From: Acinetobacter sp. ANC 4470
GTDB taxonomy: Bacteria; Pseudomonadota; Gammaproteobacteria; Pseudomonadales; Moraxellaceae
Assembly: GCF_002135335.1 (NCBI RefSeq)
Contig: NZ_NEGC01000009.1
Location: 1-64,000 of the forward strand
Length of the DNA stretch: 64,000 bases
Reading direction: 5' to 3'
Positions 55,083 through 63,610 of the stretch are shown piece by piece. Position numbers and translations under genes: made by a program. Positions within the stretch are counted from its first letter, which is position 1, and each line of letters begins with the position of its first letter. The notes below the pieces were generated by a model. The model did no database searches. It was not told the DNA's origin and saw only the letters and a list, made by a program, of their open reading frames with translations.

Positions 55083-55580
55083 ATGCGGCAGCAGAAAACA
55101 CGATTTCCTTTAGGGACACATCTGATCGTCAAACATTTGGGCTATTCCCACCATGGCATTTATGCAGGGCGTGGTCGGGTGATTCATTATTCAGGTTTTG
55201 CACACTTATTCAAAAAACGTCCTATTGAAGTCACATCACTAGAAAAATTCAGTTTTGGTAAAACCATTATTGTTCAACGCTATACCCATCCAAAATTTGT
55301 CGGTCGTAAAGTGGTACGTCGTATGCGTTCACGCATGAATGAAAACAGCTATCATCTAATTATGAATAACTGTGAACATTTATGCACTTGGGCAATTACA
55401 GGTGTAGAAAGCAGCCCACAAGTGATGCGTATGATGAATCGCCTCACCACCATTGGCTATGTCAGCTCAATCATGAGCTATATGAACAGTATGCTACTAA
55501 CGATCACCACCACCTGTTTTGCTTTAGTTTTGTATATCAAAAAGAAATTACGTGATAAGGATAGACATAAAAATCCGTAA
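55083..55580 (+). CDS. LRAT-like (NlpC/P60-superfamily) acyltransferase-type protein
   Basis: This 165-aa protein resembles lecithin:retinol acyltransferase-like domains. The expected residues are His in YSHHGIYAGRGRVIHYSG (residues 21-38) and the active-site Cys C97 in NNCEHLCTWA. This circularly permuted papain-like fold cleaves or transfers acyl groups on lipids or acts on peptides; bacterial members are mostly uncharacterised. A hydrophobic segment near the C-terminus (about 137-152, LTITTTCFALVLYI) may anchor it in a membrane, followed by a basic tail. It has no clear ribosome-binding site and no operon partner; the bestrophin-like gene is convergent with it. Confidence 0.82.
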   Translation: MRQQKTRFPLGTHLIVKHLGYSHHGIYAGRGRVIHYSGFAHLFKKRPIEVTSLEKFSFGKTIIVQRYTHPKFVGRKVVRRMRSRMNENSYHLIMNNCEHLCTWAITGVESSPQVMRMMNRLTTIGYVSSIMSYMNSMLLTITTTCFALVLYIKKKLRDKDRHKNP

Positions 55581-55606
55581 TTTGAATTCTAGCAGAGATA
55601 AAATTC

Positions 55607-56518
55607 TTAAATCAAATTCGCTTTATGAGCAACAATCATGGGCGGTAAGTCTTCACCCAATGAACTCAGCATTTCCCGCTCTATGTTGCGTACCATAGAA
55701 TCTAAGGCCAAATCATTTTCCTGAATACCAAAGGGTTCTTCCAACTCCGCACTTAAGGCATCTAAACCTAAAAACAAGTAAGCAATCAGTGCGACAATTA
55801 CGGGAGTCCAAACCCCTAAACTGGATTCAAGACTAAATGGCAGAATAAAGCAAAATGAATACACGGCGCGATGAAGTAACACAGAATATGAAAATGGCAA
55901 CGGTGTAGATGAAATTCGGTCACAACCTGCATGAATATCACCAATCGCAACGGTATGCTTGGTTAATGCACTGTAAATAATATCTGTGATCTCAGCACGT
56001 TTATAAATGCCGACTAAATCTTTTTGAATAATTTCCAACACATATTGCGGTGGGTTCATATGACCACTCAGCATCTGCCATTGCTGTTCTGTCAATTGTA
56101 CATGTAGCTGATAATGTTCAAATGAATGCACCTGTTTACGTAGCCGATCACGTAATAAATGAGTAAACAGCATGATACGGTACAGCAATACTTCACGCGG
56201 TTGATCATCTAACACATAGGTATCCCGTATCATATGTCGTGAATTCGCAATTAAAGCACCCCACAACTTGCGCCCTTCCCACCAACGCTCATAACATGCA
56301 GTATTTCTAAAGCTTAGAAAGATCGATAAGATCACTCCAAAAACAGTAAAACCTACCGCAGGAACTTCTGGCACCGAAACATAATGATTCTTCGACAAAT
56401 AAACCAAAGTTGTCGAGATCAGCACCACCATTATCAGTGCAGGAAAAACTTTAGGCAGAATTGTACCGTGCCAAGCAAACAGCAGTGCAAAACTATTGGT
56501 TTTATCTCGAATAATCAC
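55607..56518 (-). CDS. bestrophin-like (YneE family) anion channel
   Basis: This 303-aa membrane protein is of the bestrophin/RFP-TM family. Four hydrophobic segments lie at about residues 22-45, 52-70, 208-230 and 233-253. Family motifs are FLSFRNTACYERWWEGRKLWGALIANSR near residue 70 and LGLDALSAELEEPFGIQENDLALD in the C-terminal part. Bacterial homologues form pentameric ion channels; ion choice cannot be read here. The start is GTG 56518 with AAGGAC upstream. It is convergent with the LRAT-like gene and 118 bp downstream of glnS on the same strand. Confidence 0.9.
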   Translation of the reverse strand: MIIRDKTNSFALLFAWHGTILPKVFPALIMVVLISTTLVYLSKNHYVSVPEVPAVGFTVFGVILSIFLSFRNTACYERWWEGRKLWGALIANSRHMIRDTYVLDDQPREVLLYRIMLFTHLLRDRLRKQVHSFEHYQLHVQLTEQQWQMLSGHMNPPQYVLEIIQKDLVGIYKRAEITDIIYSALTKHTVAIGDIHAGCDRISSTPLPFSYSVLLHRAVYSFCFILPFSLESSLGVWTPVIVALIAYLFLGLDALSAELEEPFGIQENDLALDSMVRNIEREMLSSLGEDLPPMIVAHKANLI

Positions 56519-56636
56519 GGCAAGTCCTTATTGATCTGCATGAAAAAGCCCAACCTAAGTTGAGCTTTTATGGCTTATTTCAGCAGAGTGACATTCACAT
56601 TGAATGCCAATCTTTTACTAAAATATAGTGCTTTCG

Positions 56637-58358
56637 TTATTTGCCTGGTTTAAAACTATCTTTTAAATCCAAAATACGGTTAAAGACAGGTTTGTCGCTG
56701 GTATGCTCATATTGATCTGCAACAAAATAACCTTCACGTTCAAATTGGAAACGATCTTCAGGTTTCGCCTGTGCCAATGCAGGTTCAATCACGGCTTGAA
56801 GTACCGTTAAAGAATTTGGATTTAAGTTCGCTAAGAAATCATCATCTGCATCTGGCGCAGCTTCAGTAAATAAACGGTCGTAAACACGAACTTCAGCAGC
56901 AATACCTTTCGTTGCAGAAACCCAATGTACAACCCCTTTCACTTTACGCCCTTCAGGGTTTTTACCTAAAGTTTCAGGGTCAATTGAACATTTAAGCTCA
57001 ATCACTTCACCATTAGCATCTTTAATCACTTCATCGCACTTAATCACATAAGCATGACGTAAACGTACTTCACCCTCAGGAATTAAACGTTTAAAGCCTT
57101 TCGGTGGCACTTCTTCAAAATCCTTACGATCGATATAAATTTCTTTAGATAAAGGAATAACACGCTCGCCCATATCCACATTCGGATGACGTGAATGGGT
57201 TAAATCCATATCTTCAGGAAGATTGGTTAATGTCACTTTAAGTGGGTTTAACACTGCCATACCACGTGCAGCGGTATTTTCCAGTGATTGACGAATACAG
57301 AACTCAAGCATTGCCACATCAACAATACCATCAGTTTTAGACACGCCTACACGTTTACAAAAATCACGCAAACCTTCCGCAGTAAAACCACGACGACGCA
57401 TACCCACAACAGTTGGCATACGTGGGTCATCCCAACCATGAACATGACCACCTTCAACTAGTTTACGAAGCTTACGTTTAGAGGTAATGGTGTAATCAAT
57501 ATTTAAACGACTCGATTCGTATTGACGTGGAACGGCTTCAGATTTAACTTTTTCCACGACCCAATCATAGAATGGACGGTGATCTTGGAATTCAAGTGTA
57601 CAAAGTGAATGGGTAATGCCTTCAATCGCATCAGATAATGGATGAGCGTAGTCATACATCGGGTACATTTTCCATGTATCACCTGTTTGATGATGCTCAG
57701 AATGAAGTACACGATACAAAATCGGGTCACGCATATGTACATTCGGTGAAGCCATATCAATTTTGGCACGAAGTACTGCTTTGCCTTCACCCAACTCGCC
57801 ATTATTCATTTGGGTAAAACGTACAAGATTTTCTTCCACACTCACATCACGATAAGGTGAGTTTTTGCCCAGTTCAACAAAATTACCACGGTTTAAACGA
57901 ATTTCTTCAGGTGACTGCAAATCAACATAAGCATCACCTTGATTGATCAATTGAATTGCCCATGTATGCAATTGGTCAAAATAGCTTGATGCATAGCGCG
58001 GTTCGCCATTCCAGTCAAAACCTAACCATTTGACATCGTTGGCAATACCATCAACGTATTCTTGTTCTTCTGCATCGGGATTGGTATCGTCAAAACGCAG
58101 GTTACATACGCCATCAAATTCTTGTGCAATACCGAAATTCAGACAAATAGCTTTGACATGACCAATATGTAAATAACCATTTGGTTCTGGTGGGAAACGC
58201 GTCACCACCTGCTTTGTACGACCTGCTGCTAGATCTTCGGTAATGACTTGGCGTACAAAGTCTAAGCCCGGCTGTTGTTCTTGCTGCGCAGCATCGACAG
58301 ATTGAGTATTAGTTGTCGGGTTATTTGGCAGGGATGAAACAACATCATTCGACTTCAT
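56637..58358 (-). CDS. glnS: glutaminyl-tRNA synthetase
   Basis: GlnS (573 aa with ATG 58358) charges tRNA-Gln. It is a class I synthetase with the HIGH motif in [14 protein letters not shown], the KMSKS-equivalent in [14 protein letters not shown], and [13 protein letters not shown]. The N-terminal 50 residues are a polar extension ending in [16 protein letters not shown] 58358 (MKSNDVV) is preferred over the frame extension to 58406. Its presence implies direct charging of tRNA-Gln. It is divergent from ppiB. Confidence 0.97.
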   Translation of the reverse strand: MKSNDVVSSLPNNPTTNTQSVDAAQQEQQPGLDFVRQVITEDLAAGRTKQVVTRFPPEPNGYLHIGHVKAICLNFGIAQEFDGVCNLRFDDTNPDAEEQEYVDGIANDVKWLGFDWNGEPRYASSYFDQLHTWAIQLINQGDAYVDLQSPEEIRLNRGNFVELGKNSPYRDVSVEENLVRFTQMNNGELGEGKAVLRAKIDMASPNVHMRDPILYRVLHSEHHQTGDTWKMYPMYDYAHPLSDAIEGITHSLCTLEFQDHRPFYDWVVEKVKSEAVPRQYESSRLNIDYTITSKRKLRKLVEGGHVHGWDDPRMPTVVGMRRRGFTAEGLRDFCKRVGVSKTDGIVDVAMLEFCIRQSLENTAARGMAVLNPLKVTLTNLPEDMDLTHSRHPNVDMGERVIPLSKEIYIDRKDFEEVPPKGFKRLIPEGEVRLRHAYVIKCDEVIKDANGEVIELKCSIDPETLGKNPEGRKVKGVVHWVSATKGIAAEVRVYDRLFTEAAPDADDDFLANLNPNSLTVLQAVIEPALAQAKPEDRFQFEREGYFVADQYEHTSDKPVFNRILDLKDSFKPGK

Positions 58359-58523
58359 AGTTGATAAATCACTTCTATAAGATAAAATAGGATAATTAAA
58401 ACGCAATTTTCGTTTTTTAACAAAGAAAGTCGCGTTTTTGCTTGCCTTGTAGTTTACAGTTTGCTTATGCTTCTCTCAACCAAAAACCCATGGCTTTTTT
58501 GTCCATGATCAGGAGATTATAGA

Positions 58524-59033
58524 ATGAGTTTTCCTCAAGTTGAATTAAACACCAGTAAAGGACGTATTGTTCTTGAACTTAACTCAGAAAAAGCACCTAA
58601 AACTGTTGCTAACTTCTTAGAATACGTTCGTGATGGTTTTTATGATGGCGTAATTTTCCACCGTGTTATTGACGGTTTCATGATCCAAGGCGGTGGCATG
58701 GATGAAAATTTCAAAGAAAAAGCGACTCGCGACTCTATTGAAAATGAAGCGAACAACGGCTTAAAAAATGAGTTAGGCACAATCGCAATGGCGCGTACTC
58801 AATCTCCACATTCTGCATCTGCTCAATTCTTTATTAACGTAGGCAATAATGCTTTCCTTAACCACTCAGGCGAAAATGTCCAAGGTTGGGGTTATGCTGT
58901 ATTTGGTAAAGTCACTGAAGGTCTAGACATCGTTAACGAAATTAAAGGTGTTCGCACTGGTAACCGTGGTCACCATGCTGATGTTCCTTTAGAAAATGTT
59001 GTGATCGAATCTGCTAAAATTATTGCTGAATAA
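58524..59033 (+). CDS. ppiB: peptidylprolyl isomerase (cyclophilin)
   Basis: This 169-aa cytoplasmic cyclophilin speeds cis-trans isomerisation of prolyl bonds. Catalytic Arg is in [13 protein letters not shown], and the substrate-site residues are in [17 protein letters not shown] and the [12 protein letters not shown] strand. No signal peptide, so it is the PpiB type rather than the periplasmic PpiA. AGGAGATTATAG precedes the ATG. It is followed after 118 bp by lpxH, with a folded element between. Confidence 0.95.
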   Translation: MSFPQVELNTSKGRIVLELNSEKAPKTVANFLEYVRDGFYDGVIFHRVIDGFMIQGGGMDENFKEKATRDSIENEANNGLKNELGTIAMARTQSPHSASAQFFINVGNNAFLNHSGENVQGWGYAVFGKVTEGLDIVNEIKGVRTGNRGHHADVPLENVVIESAKIIAE

Positions 59034-59039
59034 AAAACG

Positions 59040-59133
59040 TCCTCCCCGTCCTTAATTAGTTTTAAAGCGCTGCTTTAAAACGGAATAATGGAAAGAATCA
59101 TTTCTTTCTTCTTCAATAATTAGGGACAGAGGA
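59040..59133 (+). other. 94-nt segment able to fold as a three-way junction
   Basis: Outer stem TCCTC/GAGGA (59040-59044/59129-59133) and GTCCTTAATTA/TAATTAGGGAC (59048-59058/59117-59127, one G·U). Inside it: hairpin GTTTTAAAGC-GCT-GCTTTAAAAC (59059-59081) and hairpin GAAAGAA-TCAT-TTCTTTC (59091-59108). There is no T-run, so it is not a simple terminator. It lies between ppiB and lpxH and could be an mRNA element or a small palindromic repeat. Confidence 0.6.
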
Positions 59134-59151
59134 AGTTAAAAGGAAAAATAA

Positions 59152-59871
59152 GTGACCTATTTGTTTATCGCTGATTTACATTTGTCACCTGAACACCCTC
59201 GACTCGTTCGGGGGTTTTTGGATTTATTGGCACACTATCAAAACAAAAACACCCAACTCTATATTTTAGGTGATTGGTTTAATGCATGGGTTGGTGATGA
59301 CTACACTGCCCAATGGTTAGATGACGTTGTTGATGCTTTAAAACAGTTCAATCAAGCTGGTAATCAAGTTTATTTCCAAGTCGGTAATCGTGATTTTGCT
59401 TTAGGTAAGCGATTTTTAAAACAATTTAACGCTATTTTATTGCCTGATGTCGATACGTTAAAAATAGGCAACATTCAAATACGCCTTGAACATGGCGATT
59501 TGCTGTGTACCGATGATGTGTCCTATCAAAAATTTCGTAAAATTATTCGTAATCCAATTCTTTTAGGTTTTTTAAAAAGTATGCCGCTCAGTTTCCGTCA
59601 GAAGTTGGCTAATGGCTTCCGTAAAAAAAGTGCAGAAACCAAACAAGTAAAATCCTATGAAATTATGGATGTGAATCAACATGCCGTTGAACAATCACTG
59701 CAATCGGTTGATTTACTAATTCATGGACATACACACCGCCCTGAAATTCATGATCTTAATAACAAAAAACGTATCGTTTTAGGTGATTGGCGTGAACACG
59801 AAGCTCAGATTTTAGAAATTGATCTAAGCAATCTTGAGCAAAAATTAGAACTCAAAACTTGGGCTTATTAA
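59152..59871 (+). CDS. lpxH: UDP-2,3-diacylglucosamine diphosphatase LpxH
   Basis: LpxH (239 aa) removes UMP from UDP-2,3-diacylglucosamine to give lipid X in lipid A synthesis, working peripherally at the inner membrane. It is a calcineurin-like Mn-dependent phosphoesterase with D8/H10 in FIADLHLSPEH, LGDWFNAWVGDD, QVGNRDFALG, LEHGDLLCTDD and HGHTHRP. The start is GTG 59152 with AAAGGAAAAATAA upstream. The length equals E. coli LpxH (240 aa). It follows ppiB on the same strand. Confidence 0.95.
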   Translation: MTYLFIADLHLSPEHPRLVRGFLDLLAHYQNKNTQLYILGDWFNAWVGDDYTAQWLDDVVDALKQFNQAGNQVYFQVGNRDFALGKRFLKQFNAILLPDVDTLKIGNIQIRLEHGDLLCTDDVSYQKFRKIIRNPILLGFLKSMPLSFRQKLANGFRKKSAETKQVKSYEIMDVNQHAVEQSLQSVDLLIHGHTHRPEIHDLNNKKRIVLGDWREHEAQILEIDLSNLEQKLELKTWAY

Positions 59872-60108
59872 CGGTTAAATGTTGTTTTTTTAATTCTAAG
59901 TTTTAATACGCAAGACCTATGCTCACACCACTCTAAATTTAATAACAAATTATTTTTAAGATGTCATAGCTCAAAAAGTCAAATTAAATAGATTTGAATC
60001 GAATTTTTTATCATGCCAAAGTCTAAAGCCAGTTCAATTTGTGACAAACCCTTTTCTTAGCACTTCAGGTAGAATAAGCAATATACTTTACAAGTGGAGC
60101 AATGATTG

Positions 60109-60762
60109 ATGGATCTTTTAAGCATTTCAAAAACACGTTATACAACAAAAGCCTATGATCCTATTCGAAAAATTCCGCAAGAACAAATTACTCGTTTATT
60201 AGAAATTTTACGTTTAACACCATCTTCTATTAACATTCAACCTTGGCATTTCTTTATTGCCGATAATCAAGTGGCGAAAGAGCGTATTGCAAAAGCGTTG
60301 GTTGGAAAATATGCCTATAACGCACCTAAAGTTTTAGAGTCATCACACACTATTTTATTTTGCACTAAAGCAGATATCAGCGAACAACATTTAGATAACT
60401 TGTTAACTCAAGATGATATCAGTGGTCGCTTTAAGGACTCAAATGCTAAACAAGGGCAAAAAGATAGTCGTTCAGGTTATGTCAATTACTACCGAAATGA
60501 AAAAGGTGATATTCAGCGTTGGGCTGAAAATCAAACCTTTATCGCGCTTGGTCAAATCTTGTTAGCAGCTGGAATTGAAGGTATTGATGCAACGCCGATT
60601 GGTGGTTTTGATGAACAAATCATTAATGATGAATTGCAGTTAACTGAAAAAGGCTTGGTACCTTCGGTATTACTGACACTTGGTTATCGTAGCGAAAATG
60701 ACTTTAATGCAAAACTGCCAAAATCTCGCTTAAGTAAAGAAGAAATCTTTACTCAGCTTTAA
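60109..60762 (+). CDS. nfsB: oxygen-insensitive NAD(P)H nitroreductase
   Basis: This 217-aa FMN-dependent enzyme of the NfsB family reduces nitroaromatics and quinones with NAD(P)H. Signatures are KTRYTTKAYDPIRKI, LRLTPSSINIQPWHFFI (FMN site), the dimer-interface region around AENQTFIALGQILLAAGIEGIDATPIGGFD and LLTLGYRSENDF. ATG 60109 gives the E. coli NfsB length; a TTG one codon upstream is possible. It is its own unit with a terminator at 60781. Activity against drugs would be inference. Confidence 0.93.
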   Translation: MDLLSISKTRYTTKAYDPIRKIPQEQITRLLEILRLTPSSINIQPWHFFIADNQVAKERIAKALVGKYAYNAPKVLESSHTILFCTKADISEQHLDNLLTQDDISGRFKDSNAKQGQKDSRSGYVNYYRNEKGDIQRWAENQTFIALGQILLAAGIEGIDATPIGGFDEQIINDELQLTEKGLVPSVLLTLGYRSENDFNAKLPKSRLSKEEIFTQL

Positions 60763-60780
60763 TTCAAAATTACTTACAAT

Positions 60781-60806
60781 AAAAGAGGATATATTCCTCT
60801 TTTATG
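60781..60806 (+). terminator. terminator of nfsB
   Basis: AAAAGAGGA / TCCTCTTTT stem with a TATAT loop, 18 bp after nfsB. Confidence 0.85.
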
Positions 60807-60876
60807 TCATTTCAGGACTTATTTTTTAAATATTATTCAGGTATATTTGCGCAAAAATTAAACGGTCGTACTTCTC

Positions 60877-61101
60877 ATGCCAGTTGCCTCGAAAATGCCA
60901 ATGAAATTCAAATGTACAACCTGTAATAAAATTTATATGCATCCGTACCGCATAGATGCTCTTTCTTTTTATCCAGACTGCCCTGACTGTAAAAAGGCTG
61001 GCTTATTGCTTGGAACAGCTGAAATCAAAGATTTTATTAAATACCCACGTATTTTCACAAAAAATCTACTTAAACAGATATCGCATAAGCTAAACAAGTA
61101 A
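60877..61101 (+). CDS. small zinc-ribbon-like protein, function unknown
   Basis: This protein of up to 74 aa has two Cys pairs, C13-x2-C16 (CTTCNK) and C35-x2-C38 (CPDC), spaced as in a zinc ribbon, then a basic C-terminal helix (FTKNLLKQISHKLNK). The start is uncertain: ATG 60877, 60895 and 60901 are in frame and none has a good ribosome-binding site. Its 3' end overlaps the convergent DMT transporter gene by 32 bp. It may be a nucleic-acid-binding or structural zinc protein; I cannot name a family. Confidence 0.6.
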   Translation: MPVASKMPMKFKCTTCNKIYMHPYRIDALSFYPDCPDCKKAGLLLGTAEIKDFIKYPRIFTKNLLKQISHKLNK

Positions 61102-61933
61102 CACTGGCTAAGCCTAACGCTAAACCAAAAATGGTCGTTAGTGTTAATTTTTCTTTAAAGATGATTAAGCCACTTAATGCACCAAATACAACCACAAGAA
61201 TATTCATGCCTGCAAAGACAATTGCAGGTGTGTCTTTCAATAACATATGTGCTTTGACGTAAAGTGCAATATTGGCAAAATTTAACAGCCCTAATCCCAT
61301 TCCAGCCAAAATATTACTTCTAGTGCCAAACGTCTTGGTGGTCATTGCAATATAAGCCAATGACAATATAAAGGCACAAATAAACATTAAATTCAGCGCA
61401 ACAGCAAACTGAACTCCCAATCCAGTGGTATATTTTAACAATACATCAATTAAGGCATAGCCAAACCAAACCAATGCAAGATACAGCATTGCTTGCTTTG
61501 TCGATGACTGCCCTGTCTTGTCTTGCTGATGGGAAAATAAAAGACTTAATACAGCTAACACGCCTAAAACGATACCGATTATTTTTAGTGTATTGAATTG
61601 TTCCTGAAAAATAAAAAATGCCGCCAATAAAGACAAAACTACAGACAAACGCTGTGCAATTTCAGTTTTCACAATACCCGCATATTGCAAAGACTTCGCC
61701 AAACATAAAAAAACACTTGGCAGTAAAATACCTAAAGCAATAATTAACCACCACGGCGTATTGATGATTGAAATATGCTGTAAATCTGGTTTAAACCAGA
61801 AAAAGCACAACACACTTGCAGAAGCGTAATTCCATACAATCATGTGTAATGCATCAAAATCTTGTGCTTTAGCGAGCTTTAAAAGAATTGAGACAGCTAC
61901 GCTACAACATGCTGCAGCCAATATAAGTTCCAT
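61070..61933 (-). CDS. EamA/DMT superfamily transporter
   Basis: This 287-aa protein has ten predicted membrane spans in two EamA halves (residues 1-130 and 148-285). Typical sequence is KTEIAQRLSVVLSLLAAFFIFQEQFN in the first half and PAIVFAGMNILVVVFGALSGLIIFKEKLT in the second, where the glutamate-rich end-of-helix pattern E-x-L/F recurs. Such proteins export or import metabolites; the substrate is unknown. It is convergent with, and slightly overlaps, the zinc-ribbon gene, and lies downstream of fba on the same strand, separated by a terminator. Confidence 0.87.
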   Translation of the reverse strand: MELILAAACCSVAVSILLKLAKAQDFDALHMIVWNYASASVLCFFWFKPDLQHISIINTPWWLIIALGILLPSVFLCLAKSLQYAGIVKTEIAQRLSVVLSLLAAFFIFQEQFNTLKIIGIVLGVLAVLSLLFSHQQDKTGQSSTKQAMLYLALVWFGYALIDVLLKYTTGLGVQFAVALNLMFICAFILSLAYIAMTTKTFGTRSNILAGMGLGLLNFANIALYVKAHMLLKDTPAIVFAGMNILVVVFGALSGLIIFKEKLTLTTIFGLALGLASVTCLAYAISV

Positions 61934-61980
61934 CTTTTGCCTTATTTTCCTTATTTATAATGGTTTAGGGTTAAATACAA

Positions 61981-62006
61981 AAAAACCCACAATAGATGTG
62001 GGCTTT
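61981..62006 (-). terminator. terminator of fba
   Basis: CCCAC / GTGGG stem flanked by AAAAA and CTTTTT, 24 bp after the fba stop on the minus strand. Confidence 0.85.
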
Positions 62007-62029
62007 TTATTATAAATAATCTTTAACGA

Positions 62030-63067
62030 TTATTTATAACGATTGACCATTTTCTCTAAAGAAATTGGACGAATCTTGTCTGCATGACCCACAGTACCAA
62101 ATGAAGTATAACGATCTACACAAATTTGTTTCATTGCATCAACAGTTGCAGCGAAAAATTTACGTGGATCAAACTCGCTTGGTTTTTCAGCCATCATACG
62201 GCGCATTGCACCTGTAGATGCTAAACGCAAATCTGTGTCGATGTTGATTTTACGAACACCGTGTTTGATTGCTTCAACCAATTGCTCAACAGGCACACCA
62301 TAAGTTTCGCCAATTTCACCGCCATATTGGTTAATAATCGCTAACCATTCTTGTGGCACAGAGCTTGAACCGTGCATCACAAGATGTGTATTTGGCAATG
62401 CCGCATGAATTTCTTTAATACGGTCAATCGCTAAAATATCACCTGTAGGTGGACGGGTAAATTTGTACGCACCATGTGAAGTACCTACCGCAATTGCCAA
62501 AGCATCCACATTGGTATCTGCTACAAACTGAGTTGCTTCTTCAACTGAAGTCAATAGTTGTGAATGGTCAAGTACGCCTTCTGCACCCACGCCATCTTCT
62601 TCACCAGCCAGACCTGTTTCAAGGCTACCCAAGCAACCAATCTCACCTTCAACTGAAACGCCACACGCATGTGCCATTGCAACAGTACGACGAGTTACAT
62701 CTACATTATATTCGTATGAAGTTGGTGTTTTACCATCTGCACCAAGTGAACCATCCATCATTACTGATGAGAAGCCCAACTGGATAGAACGCTGACATAC
62801 ATCAGGATCTGTACCGTGGTCTTGATGCATAACCACTGGAATATGTGGCCATTCTTCAATTGCAGCCAAAATTAAATGACGTAAGAACGGAGCACCTGCA
62901 TATTTACGAGCACCCGCAGATGCCTGAACAATAACAGGTGAATTCGTTTCGTCTGCGGCTAACATAATTGCGCGCATTTGTTCTAAATTGTTTACGTTAA
63001 ATGCTGGTACGCCGTAATTGTGTTCACCGGCGTGATCCAAGAGCTGGCGCAATGAAATAAGAGCCAT
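62030..63067 (-). CDS. fba: class II fructose-bisphosphate aldolase
   Basis: Fba (345 aa) cleaves fructose 1,6-bisphosphate into glyceraldehyde 3-phosphate and dihydroxyacetone phosphate; in Acinetobacter it serves mainly gluconeogenesis. It is a zinc enzyme: [17 protein letters not shown] holds the first metal His and catalytic Asp, [14 protein letters not shown] is the second motif, TSHGAYKF and [13 protein letters not shown] the remaining His sites and phosphate loop. The CbbA-type length suggests the class IIB group. GGGAGGAC precedes ATG 63067. The pgk gene lies upstream on the same strand with a small lipoprotein gene between. Confidence 0.96.
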   Translation of the reverse strand: MALISLRQLLDHAGEHNYGVPAFNVNNLEQMRAIMLAADETNSPVIVQASAGARKYAGAPFLRHLILAAIEEWPHIPVVMHQDHGTDPDVCQRSIQLGFSSVMMDGSLGADGKTPTSYEYNVDVTRRTVAMAHACGVSVEGEIGCLGSLETGLAGEEDGVGAEGVLDHSQLLTSVEEATQFVADTNVDALAIAVGTSHGAYKFTRPPTGDILAIDRIKEIHAALPNTHLVMHGSSSVPQEWLAIINQYGGEIGETYGVPVEQLVEAIKHGVRKINIDTDLRLASTGAMRRMMAEKPSEFDPRKFFAATVDAMKQICVDRYTSFGTVGHADKIRPISLEKMVNRYK

Positions 63068-63144
63068 AATGTCCTCCCAGGTAATGCCCCATATTCTACA
63101 TGCGGATTGCTTTCAATTCAGCAAGAAAAAACACTATTTCATAA

Positions 63145-63172
63145 AAAAGTCCCTGCAAATGCAGGGACTTTT
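63145..63172 (-). terminator. terminator of the lipoprotein gene
   Basis: AAAAGTCCCTGC / GCAGGGACTTTT stem with an AAAT loop, 18 bp past the lipoprotein stop. Confidence 0.93.
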
Positions 63173-63190
63173 AAATAAAAAATAAAAAAC

Positions 63191-63463
63191 TTATTGTGCC
63201 GTTGGCTCAGAAGCCACGTCTTCAACTGCTGCGGTTGCTTCATCAACATCCACATTAGCTATTTCTGCGGGTATATCAGTATTTTTTTCATCCAAAACGG
63301 GTTGATCAATTGAATCAATCGCTGCTTGTTGTTCTGGTGTAATTTTTTCTTCTACTACCACAGTTTCAGCTGTCTCATTTTTAGCTGCTTCATCTTTCTT
63401 TGCACAAGCGGTTAAAGCTAAAGGTGCAATCAGTAATGCTGCCAACGTGAGTTTTAAGTTCAT
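63191..63463 (-). CDS. small acidic lipoprotein, function unknown
   Basis: This 90-aa precursor has a lipoprotein signal (MNLKLTLAALLIAPLALTAC, lipobox LTAC with C20), then KKDEAAKNE and a very acidic, Glu/Ala/Val-rich tail with no folded-domain motif. A mature protein of about 70 residues anchored in a membrane is expected. The sequence after the Cys has few aromatic residues, so it may be disordered. It lies between pgk and fba with terminators on both sides, so it is its own unit. I do not recognise a family. Confidence 0.8.
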   Translation of the reverse strand: MNLKLTLAALLIAPLALTACAKKDEAAKNETAETVVVEEKITPEQQAAIDSIDQPVLDEKNTDIPAEIANVDVDEATAAVEDVASEPTAQ

Positions 63464-63550
63464 CAGATTTTCCTACAACAGGAGATTTAATGAACATGAT
63501 TTTATTGCAGATATATTTCATTTTAATGACTAAAAAATGAATCAGAAATA

Positions 63551-63579
63551 AAAAAGGCTGATCATGAGATCAACCTTTT
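63551..63579 (-). terminator. terminator of pgk
   Basis: AAAAGGCTGATC / GATCAACCTTTT stem with one mismatch and an ATGA loop, 32 bp past the pgk stop. Confidence 0.8.
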
Positions 63580-63610
63580 CATCAAACAGTCATCATGACA
63601 TTGCTGTCAA

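Noticed and set aside
59040..59133. Hammerhead-type ribozyme in the three-way junction
   Set aside because: The junction lacks the CUGAUGA and GAAA core sequences.
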